This document shows, in pieces, positions 55,021 to 64,000 of a stretch of DNA of 64,000 nucleotides. Origin of the DNA: Homalodisca vitripennis (Eukaryota; Arthropoda; Insecta; Hemiptera; Cicadellidae); NCBI RefSeq assembly GCF_021130785.1, contig NW_025776236.1:1-64000 (forward strand). The letters run 5' to 3'. The position numbers and the translations under genes are program-made. The notes below the pieces were generated by a model. It ran no database searches and had not been told where the DNA came from. It saw only the letters and a program-made list of their open reading frames with translations. The stretch's first letter is position 1; the number at the start of each line of letters is the position of its first letter.

Positions 55021-56880
55021 TGGTATTTAGTTTATTCCGAAACATGTATCAGTATTTCCGTAAAATAGAACAGTTTATCATCAGATTCCAAAATAATTAT
55101 AAAATCACTAATACCATCACACATAATAATAATACCATAATGTGTTTAAACTGGAATAAAGATGAGAGTAATCGTGCCGTATCTTAAACTTCGGTGCAGT
55201 TATGTAAAGTAATTTATCCATCTCCTTGTTTTAAACTTTTCTTGTAATTAAATTTAATGTAGCATTTAATGTATTGAGTATTTGATACCACGTGTCATTA
55301 ACAAGCTTGTAAAACATATTTATTACATATCTATATACTTTAATAAATGCACATTTTATCTATTCGTTCCTATTTGGACCTTGGTATTAAGTTACATAAA
55401 TATTATATATAATGTCTGTAACTCCCTGTAAGGTTTCGATAAATACTTTTCTACTATGTGTCTGCAGAAAAGTTGTAAGATTGTATTTTCTTATTAAATG
55501 AACCAAAGACCGATTGGACCTCGGTTGCACAAGATGTCATGAGGCAAGAGTGGCGTAAACTCGTGTTTGACCAATGTCTAACAAGTCTGATAAGTTTAAT
55601 TATTTATCGAGTGTTACAAGTCGCCCGAGACTTATTGACACGTATTTTAATTTTATCTACTTATTAGGAATTTAGTGTAGTAACACAGAAATCTGTATAT
55701 TCTCTGGTTCACAAAATGAATATATTGCTATAATGTGGCGCTCTGGATTATCATATACTCGTATTAAAGCGATTTATATTAATATCCAAGTTATTATTTA
55801 AGTATTTACAGTAAAAAAACACTAATCAGCTTGAATGTTTTGAATGTTTTGACCACAAAACACACACAAGTTTTTATATCTTGAAATCCCTTTCAAACAT
55901 AAGGTTTAGCTGAATCGTTGAATACATTTTGCCAAACAAACAAAACCAATATACTAATCAGATACTGCAGACCACTTGGTCTAAACATGCTTAATTTAAC
56001 ATGGTTAAAAGCAATTTACTTAATTACTATCCAACTCTCTGCAATCCTACATTGTAGGAAGTGTTGTGTACCACTCCGGTTTTATTTTGCCTGTTATAGC
56101 ATATGCAATACCAGTGATAGTAAACAACAGCTGAAACGTTTAAATCTTTTTAACAAAAAATTTCAGTAAATTTTTCAAAATACACGTAAACATTAAAATC
56201 ACATAAAAAAACAATAATAGAAATAATAGTATGTAAATTAATCACATACCTAATTGAGTGACAAATGTAATGATGTATTCTATATTAATTTTTATTGAAA
56301 TGAAGGGAATTTCTTAGCTTATTGAGACCAACTTGGTTGCTAGTAATAAAAAATGTAGCAAACTTTCGATATATCGAAATATATATATTTTTGAGTTTTC
56401 TTAAAAATCTAGAAACAGTTAAACGAAATAAAAACATATGGTGGTTTTATAAATTGTATTTGATTTTTTGATTGTTAACTCTATGTCTATATTCTTGTAA
56501 TGTTACTCATCTGCAAGCACTGACAGCAGCTGCCCTTCGGCGGTGCACGTACATGAATATATAAAATACGATCCCCAAGCAAAATATTACTGCATAACAT
56601 AACTCGTTGACTAGGATTCCTACGATTTCATGCAAATCTAACTTACATGTTTTGGTGTTTGGGTATTTCCGTAGTACAGACCAGCTTTCGCCCTCGACAT
56701 GCATGTTCAAATTCTTAAACCTAAACATTGAATTCGAGAATTTCAATACAAATCCTATTGATAAGATCATGATATTTCTTAATTTTTGTTCAATGTATCC
56801 AATGTTTTCGAGTATAGATAGATTGTCTATAGTAATACATAAAGGTTTATTGCTCAGCATTTTGGGCGGAAGTGTAATAG
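55021..56880. other. AT-rich host DNA, no gene seen
   Basis: No recognisable features; frames up to 117 codons have no motif and are treated as chance. Confidence 0.45.
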
Positions 56881-56929
56881 ATGCTCAGTATCGGATCAGC
56901 AGATTATTTTACATAAGGAAAATAAAAAT

Positions 56930-57382
56930 GAAAAGAGTTATAAAGAGCAGGAAATTGAAGAAGCAGCACTACATGACACAGACAACATCAATGAAGATTT
57001 ATTGCAGCTGAATCAGGAGCTAAGGAATGAACTAGAAAGTGTAAATTTAATAGTGACTGACATGGGTAAGCAGTTGGAGGTATCAAGATGTGCAGAAAAG
57101 AATCTCCGCAAACAGATAACCAGCTTAGAAACCCTACTTATAGAAAGAGAAGAATTTATAATTAAATTACAAAACGATAAAAAACAAAAAGAAAGTATTA
57201 ATGTAAATAATGTAAGTGAGCTTTACTCCACTATTGTAAAAGTACAAACTAAAAATAAAGATGTCCGCAGAAGTTTGCCATTACTAAAGCCAGAACAACC
57301 TACAATGTGTAAAAACGAATTTCAAGCTTTAAGCGAGTCGGAAGTGGAGGAGAGTACTTCTAAGATAAATGATCACAGGTAA
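56930..57382 (+). pseudogene. LINE ORF1, coiled-coil part
   Basis: Heptad-rich, charged sequence (ELRNELESVNLIVTDMGKQL ... LETLLIEREEFIIKLQNDKK) typical of ORF1 oligomerisation domains. The frame closes at 57382, after which the next part is in other frames. Confidence 0.55.
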
Positions 57383-57410
57383 CAATGACAGGAATACTGG
57401 AAAAATGTAA

Positions 57411-58046
57411 CCAGCCAACAAACTCGAGGTCAACAAAATCCAAGAAGCCCAGATTGCTGTTTGTGGCAGATAGTCATGGGAAGCATATGTCACCACTTCT
57501 GGAAGAAGAACTGGGGAAAGTTTCACTGTGGAAGTTATCACAAATCCAGGAGCAAATTTTAACTATATTGCTCAAAATTTGGTGGAGATGACGTCTAATT
57601 TTACAGCTGAAGACCATGCAATATTTCTCTGTGGAAGCAATGCCTGTGATCGAGTCAAGGATCATGAATTACTTACTAATAGTTTTAAGTTAGTTATAAT
57701 AGTAAATGTAGCATCTAAAACAAATCTACATATTCTAAGCTTTCCATTCCGTTTTGATAGGCCTAAAGAAAACTTTGCTATTCACTGTGTAAATGCAAAA
57801 CCACATAAATGTATGTCAACATCTAATATCAGAGGTTTTATAGATTTGTCAACCATTCAGACTAACTACTATACAAATCATGGCTTTCATTTTAATAGAA
57901 GAGGTAAGGCTTTACTAGCTAAGTTGATAAGACAAAATGTGAACAAAGATCATTGCAGTGCTCAGAGTAACACAAACACACAAGACAATTCAACCACACA
58001 AAGAATTTCTAATATCCAGAACAACAGCAACTCCATGAGCAATTAA
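57411..58046 (+). pseudogene. LINE ORF1, SGNH hydrolase/esterase-like part
   Basis: KPRLLFVADSHGKHMSP provides the nucleophile block, and after a frameshift near 57530 the frame continues to NHGFHFNRRGKALL, the His-containing C-terminal block. SGNH domains are known in ORF1 of CR1-related elements. Confidence 0.6.
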
Positions 58047-58349
58047 AACACATGTAGTTAATTGTCAAAACAACCTTCGTTAATGTCACCACTGTCACCT
58101 TTTTAGCAAATCAATTGCAGAAGAGCCCAGTAAAATAGAGCAGAAAAAAATAATGGAGCAGAGAAAAATAATATCAAAGGTTCAGTTTTACAAAAATAAC
58201 AATACAACAAATACAAATAACATTATCAATGTTCATGAGATCATGCAGCACCTGCCCTCATCAATTGAAAGTTTACACGATTTTGCTCAAGATAGTAGGC
58301 ATACTAAAGCAAGGAGCTGTCAATTATTATCTGTTTTCTTTTTTTCATC

Positions 58350-58957
58350 AAAATGTTCAAAATTTTTCGTTCCACTTAAATATTTTAAATATAAATTTTG
58401 AGGAAATACAACCAGATATCTTAGCACTAACTGAACATAAATTGACAGCAGCAGAATTGGTTGGGTTACACATTCCTCAGTACATCATTTGCTCGTCTTT
58501 GTGAGATCTCATTCATCTGGAGGTGGAGTGCTAATATTTGCTAAAGAGCGTATACATTTCAGATGTATTAAATTACCAGCAGTTGAAGCTCTCTTAGGAG
58601 AAAAGGAATTTGAGTGCTGCCTGTCTGAAATAACTGTAGATCAACTTTCTTTTGTATTGGCAGTTTTATATAGATCACCCCAACACTGTCTAGTAAGATA
58701 CATTTTTAAATAACTTAGATATTTTGTGTAATATAGTATGTCAAAAATTCAAAAATGTGATTTTGGCTGGAGATATAAACATAAATGTATTAAAAAAAGA
58801 TATAATTTACACTAAATTTAGTAATATATTAAAGGTGTATAATATGAAATATTTGGTGCACTTCCAAACTAGAGTTACAGCTGATTCTCAGACAGCCATA
58901 GATAACATTATGACGAATATAAATTGTACAAAATTAAATATATCAGGTAGTTCATGA
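58350..58957 (+). pseudogene. LINE endonuclease domain remnant
   Basis: Fragments in three frames: ILALTEHKLTAAEL, SSGGGVLIFAKERIHF, FVLAVLYRSP, VILAGDININVL and VTADSQTAIDNI follow the order of AP-type endonuclease motifs. Confidence 0.65.
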
Positions 58958-59536
58958 TGGTCTACTTCTAGAATTTTTAGAATTAAATTGTGTTGATTCG
59001 AGTAAAATTTATATAAAAAAAAAACTATGCAGAAGATTTACTTTTAATAAAACTGAAACATTTTTGCGAGATATATCAAAGGAGACATGGATAGCAGTTT
59101 ATAAATCACCGGTAGATATGAAATATCAACTATTTCAAAGCACTTTTAGTTATATTTTCGAAATAAATTTTCCTAAAATTAGTCAAACTGTTAAAAAACA
59201 TTTCTTAAGACAAAAATGGATTACAGATGATATACAAATTAAAAAGAATGAATTAGTTGAACTTTAAAAAAAATTTAGAATTTCCAAAAACACAAGTTTG
59301 AAAGTAGTCATAAAAGAAAAGAAAAATGTACTGAAAGAGTGGATGAATAGGTAATAAACAAAAATACTTCGATGATAAAATTCTATACTCTGACAACAAT
59401 CCAAAAACAACTTGGAAAATAATTAAATATGAGGTAAACAAACAATCCAATGTAAAATCATAATAAAAGTATTATTGCAAACGGAAAATTAATAACTAAT
59501 CCTGTTACTGTAGGAAACACTTTTAATGAATTTTTT

Positions 59537-60426
59537 GTGACAGCCGTTGACTTGCCAGTATTGCCTAAAATACCTCAACTCAACTCCATTTATAACAATA
59601 GTGAGCATCTGACTTGTGCTCAGCCATGTTTCAGATTTCAACAGGTGTCTGAGTATCAGTTAAAAACAATTGTTTTGTCATTTATATCTAAGTTTTCTGT
59701 GGGGCACGATGATATACCAATTGATATTGTTAAAAAATATGTTAACTTTATTTTAAAACCTCTTGCCCATGTAATCAATTCTTCTTTAATTTCAGGAATA
59801 TTTCCTGATATTTCAAAAGTTGCCAAAGTGATTCCTCTCTTTAAAAAGGTAATGTGACTGATGCAACATGCTATAGGCCAGTGTAATTGCTCCCAATTTT
59901 TTCTAAAATATTCGAAAAAGTGGTTCATGATTAGCTTTTAAAACACCTAGAGTCTAATGAACTGTTGGACAAACAACAACATGGCTTTCGTCGTGGAAAA
60001 TCAACAATAACGGCCGGTATAGAATTTATCCATTCCATTATTGATTCAGTTGATAAAAGAGAAAAAGTAATTGGGATATTTTTAGATCTTACCAGAGCAT
60101 TTGATAGTGTCAGTAATGTAAAGTTAATAAGGGAATTAAACAGCTTCGTTATAATATATGGAAAGGAGCAAACATGGTTTGATTCCTATTTAACAAATAG
60201 AAAACAATATGTAGAAATAGAAGAAACAATTTTTCACAGTAAAAATCATTATGTGAGGGCTCATAGATCACAGCTGCAGACACCGCGGCATGGTGTGCCC
60301 CAGGGGTCTATCCTGGGACCTCTATTGTTTTTATGTTATATAGGAGGTTTGCCAGGGGTGATGGAGGGGTTGGATGGTGCCGTATGTCTGTACGCTGATG
60401 ATTCAAATGTTTTGTTTTCTGGTTAG
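59537..60426 (+). pseudogene. LINE reverse transcriptase remnant
   Basis: HGFRRGKSTITAGIEFIHSI, FLDLTRAFDSVS (motif A), HGVPQGSILGPLLFL (motif B) and LYADDSNVL (motif C with YADD) are clear. The frame is broken near 59857-59965 and closes at 60426; later fragments to about 61270 fit the thumb region. Confidence 0.8.
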
Positions 60427-61360
60427 AAGCTTGAGAATATTGAAATTTCATCATATATTGATCTAAGTAGGATTAAGGATTTTTTTTGAGAAATATAATC
60501 TTTTATTAAATTCAGATAAATCTAATTATATTAATTTTTCTACAAAGCAATCCACATCAAATTTAAACTGTGACATTTTTCTAGACAATGACAGATTTAA
60601 ACAAGTAGACTACACAAAGTTTTTGGTCTTATAATATATAAAAATTTAGCTTGGGATAAACATGTAGATCATGTTACTACGAAGATGTCTACTGGTCTAT
60701 ATGCATTGCGACTAAAATTAATATATTTCTCTTTGATCCATTCACATTTAGCTTACGGAAGAAGCATTTATGGAGCAACAACATTAAGTAATTTAGATAG
60801 GCTTTTGTTCCTACAAAAACAATCTTTGAGAATAATGAAAATTTAAAGATATACAGATTCTGTTAAACATATTTTTTCTGAACTTGGAATTCTGACAGTC
60901 TATGGTTTACACATATTTGAATCAATAATTTATGTAAAACATTTTTTTGATCCGATACTAAAAAAAATAAACAAACATATAATACTCGTTTTAATAGACA
61001 TTTCGATCAACACAATCTCGAATTTTACATAAAGAAAACATATTAAAAGAGGTGTTAGATATTTACATAATTTACCAACAAAATTTATAATGGAAACAGA
61101 TATGTTAAAATTTAAAAAAGAAGTCAAATTTTATTTAACTAGTTTGTCTTTATATTCTTTTGAGGAATATTACAATAGAAAACCAATTAATTCATTTAAA
61201 GAAGAATTGAAGATAAATTGTCAAGATGTTACGATTTTATTTTTTTACTTATATTTTAAAATTAATATTAGTATTTAGTTTCATTATAGTGACGCTATTC
61301 TTTATACCTTGTACATATCACAGAATGAAGTAGTTCGACCATTGACTATTGACTATAGCA

Positions 61361-62804
61361 AACGCTTATCGTCCTATCGGTTTTGTAGTATAATTTTTTT
61401 CCCAGTTTGATTTTATATATAGGAGGTTATACGTCTACGTGGTGCAATAATGTAATATTTTGGAGCTTCATGTTATAAAGCTTTGTGCAATCATTAATTA
61501 GTATTAAAAGTAAAATAGAATTGCCTACCGGCAGTGGTAACTGAATTCAACTAAGCACTGCAAAAGTACCGAAAACTGCTTCAAATATTGATCATGACTG
61601 CTTCAGTTCATTTTACTTGAAATACATGAATAAAGACACTCGAATAAGGTATTGAATCATAAATTTCATTTCTTAACTTCTATCATTGACAAAATATGTG
61701 TAGATGTTCCATCGACTTGTTGAAGAACAGTTTCCAGCAGAAACTGGTTATGGTCTGTCCCTAGTCTCAACATATCATCACGAAGTTAATTACTGATTAT
61801 AGAAAATTTTATAATATTTATCTATATTATTCAATATATGTAAACTTCACAATACTGAAATCCCCCAATTGCCGCCTATTTAATATATGCTGCTAAATGT
61901 AATACAACAAAAACCATTTCTCTTATGAATTTTTGATTGAAGTAAATATGGTTTATTAATAAAAAATACAGAGTATTGTAAGAGTGTTTTGAGGTTCAAT
62001 TGCTTTCCCGAGCGTAAAATATAATTTGTTATAAAACCTTGCTTTTTCCAATACACTGTAGAAAGAAAATGTTGTGCTCTTATTCTTGAATATTACGTGC
62101 GTTCTCCATAATAATCTTTAAATAACGAACGTTTTCTTTTTATGTTTCAAATATAATAAAACTTCTGGTAAATATACCATATAAAATCTGATAAATGTAA
62201 TATAATACATAATACATGACTAGGTTCATTGGATCGAGTATGAAATTAAGTAAGTCTGTCCTGGGAAGTCTTGGACACCAGTTTTATAGAAGTGGTGCCT
62301 TTAGTGTGCTCTATGTTTGATTTGAATTAAGTTTGATGAATGGCTTGAGCATTGCTGCTTGTTATTCCAGAATAATTAATGCCCATGATACAGCATAGAT
62401 GCATAAAGCTTAAAAAGTAGATTTGGAATGAATGTTTATATATACATAGATCTATGTTACATAAGAAACACGAAAGAAAACACATCAGTAACTAAAACCA
62501 ATTAATTTCAAACAATTTATAAATGAAGAAGCTAAAAAGTTTTAAAATTTTGATAATTCAATGCATGTGATATTTTTATACTAATAATAAGTACAAGAAA
62601 CACCAAATAGCCAATGTTCAACATTGTATGCGTAATCATGTAGTTAAAAAATTAAATAGGTGACCTTAGTAATGGAAAACATATTGAGTGCATTCTTGTC
62701 TACAATGTGCATTTTTGCAAATTAATTTATTATGATGTGTTAAATAATTGCAAATGTGAAAGTTAATTTTGGTAAGTATACAATAAACTTATATAAACAA
62801 TTTT
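61361..62804. other. AT-rich host DNA, no gene seen
   Basis: No recognisable feature. Confidence 0.45.
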
Positions 62805-63135
62805 TTTCGGTGTGTTAGAGATAGTTGAGGTTAACATCATGTTTATGATTTTGTACCTTGTACTTTTATCAGTACTGTCGCGCTTCTGATATACTGACTG
62901 GCCCTTATTGTCTTGGGTAATATATTAAAAAAGTGACCGGTAAGAACGAAAAAAAAAATGATGACGAAAGAGGTACAGTCTCTCCTTCCCATAAATAAAA
63001 AAATTAATGCCAGTGTATTTCATTAGCCGACCCAAACATAAACATTTGGTTAGTAGCTTATAACCTCCAGAGCAGTAATCCCCAAAGCGAGGACGAAGAT
63101 TCTCCATGTCGTAATTATATTAAAAATGTTCAAAG
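62805..63135. repeat. Direct repeat, copy 1 (~330 bp)
   Basis: Begins CGGTGTGTTAGAGATAG; about 95% identical to 63670-64000 at an offset of 865 bp. Could be two copies of a dispersed element or a tandem duplication. Confidence 0.85.
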
Positions 63136-63669
63136 ACGGTGTGAGCAGACAGCATGAGACTGAATCGTAATTACTGATACGTAAATATACAATAAACTTA
63201 TACAAATGTGTTTATATACCTACTCTTTGCAAGTTTTAAATTTGAGATTAAACATATTACTTCCACCATAATTATTTATTCTCCATATACATAAAACTAA
63301 TCAAACTCAATTCTGTTCCATGGACATTTACAACTGCAGTTACTGAGCCAGCCTTAACCCGCCCAAATATGAATTATTCATGTATAGACTACTCAGTATT
63401 ATAGAGTAGTGTTTACAGCTGACTGTAATTTAGTTTACTGACAGTAATCAGCGAGGACAGCTTATGTCAGCTTACTGACAAGTTTATTAGCTCAGGGAAC
63501 ACTGGACCCAAAGCCGTACGGGATTACAGTGGAGTAAATATTTAATCCTGTTCCATAAAAAATTGTTCGCAATGACGGTGCAAGGCTTATCCCATCCAGA
63601 CACTAAATAATATCTAATTTGTGTTATACGTTTAGATGTGATATTCATAAATATGCAAAAAACAATTGT

Positions 63670-64000
63670 TTTCGGTGTGTTAGAGATAGTCGAGGTTAAC
63701 ATCATGTTTATGATTTTGTACCTTGTACTTGTATCAGTACTGTCGCGCTTCTGATATACTGACTGGCCCTTATTGTCTTGGGTAATATATTAAAAAAGTG
63801 ACCGGTAAGAGCGAAAAAAAATGATGACGAAAGAGGTACAGTCTCTCCTTCCCATAAATAAAAAAATTAATGGCAGTGTATTTCATTAGCCGAACCAAAC
63901 ATAAACATTTAATTAGAAGCTTATAACCTCCAGAGCAGTACTCCCCAAAGTGAGGACGAAGATTCTCCATGTCGTAATTATATTAAAAATGTTCAAAAAC
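63670..64000. repeat. Direct repeat, copy 2 (runs off the window)
   Basis: Matches 62805-63135. The copy is cut by the window end, so its full length is unknown. Confidence 0.85.

Larger units (their letters stand above)
56890..61360 (+). mobile_element. Decayed non-LTR retrotransposon (CR1/Jockey-like) with esterase-type ORF1
   Basis: Ordered remains of a LINE: coiled-coil ORF1, SGNH-hydrolase-like ORF1 part, endonuclease, reverse transcriptase and a short repeat tail (CCATTGACTATTGACTATA, about 61338-61357). Many frameshifts and stops show it is dead. The 5' end is not certain. Confidence 0.8.

Noticed and set aside
56507..56860. 117-codon minus-strand frame with a hydrophobic end
   Set aside because: No motif or splice context, and the opposite strand is open too; treated as chance in AT-rich DNA.

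Overview
The window looks like a contig of an AT-rich animal genome, most likely an insect or another arthropod. The flanks are AT-rich non-coding DNA with microsatellites, a satellite array and decayed transposons, and introns are clean GT-AG. The species cannot be named from sequence alone. Only one host-like gene could be supported, a small two-exon secreted-peptide gene at 39241-43260.

The centre (6351-36559) is a near-complete Polinton/Maverick (adintovirus-like) integrated DNA virus. It has 0.39-kb terminal inverted repeats starting 5'-AGTAG and a perfect 6-bp target duplication (CCTATG). Its hallmark genes are a protein-primed family B DNA polymerase, a retroviral-type integrase with a chromodomain, an A32/FtsK-like packaging ATPase, an adenain-type protease, a double-jelly-roll major capsid protein, a penton-like minor capsid protein, a PLA2-domain virion protein and a fibre-like protein. 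The unusual cargo is an intronless matrix metalloproteinase with a hemopexin domain, a putative GT14-like glycosyltransferase, a DUF8207-like coiled-coil protein, a ten-exon membrane-RING gene built wholly of phase-0 exons (five of them 66 bp or shorter), and a three-exon polyproline gene on the opposite strand. Morphogenesis genes (22.1-30.2 kb) are tightly packed on the minus strand with overlaps such as TAATG. Spliced accessory genes lie towards the two ends.

A 9.0-kb Ty3/Gypsy LTR retrotransposon (12867-21891, minus strand, 4-bp duplication GTCG) sits inside the major capsid gene. Its LTRs are almost identical, so the insertion is recent. The capsid frame is intact across the inferred empty site. 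Gag and pol are joined by a canonical A_AAA_AAC -1 frameshift site. Single-base breaks are seen in the polymerase gene, the PLA2 gene, the 172-aa unknown gene and the cysteine-repeat gene. They may be decay or homopolymer sequencing errors; with the capsid insertion, this copy is not functional on its own.

The Polinton also holds repeated non-coding structure: two copies of a ~128-bp folded element just downstream of two stop codons, a seven-copy hairpin family with covarying arms, promoter-like terminal repeats, and a repeated CCAAT module. To the right of the element are hAT and non-LTR (LINE) remnants, a ~3-kb 67-bp satellite ending in a foldback, a GC-rich orphan ORF with a tandem repeat behind it, and a ~330-bp direct repeat at the window edge.
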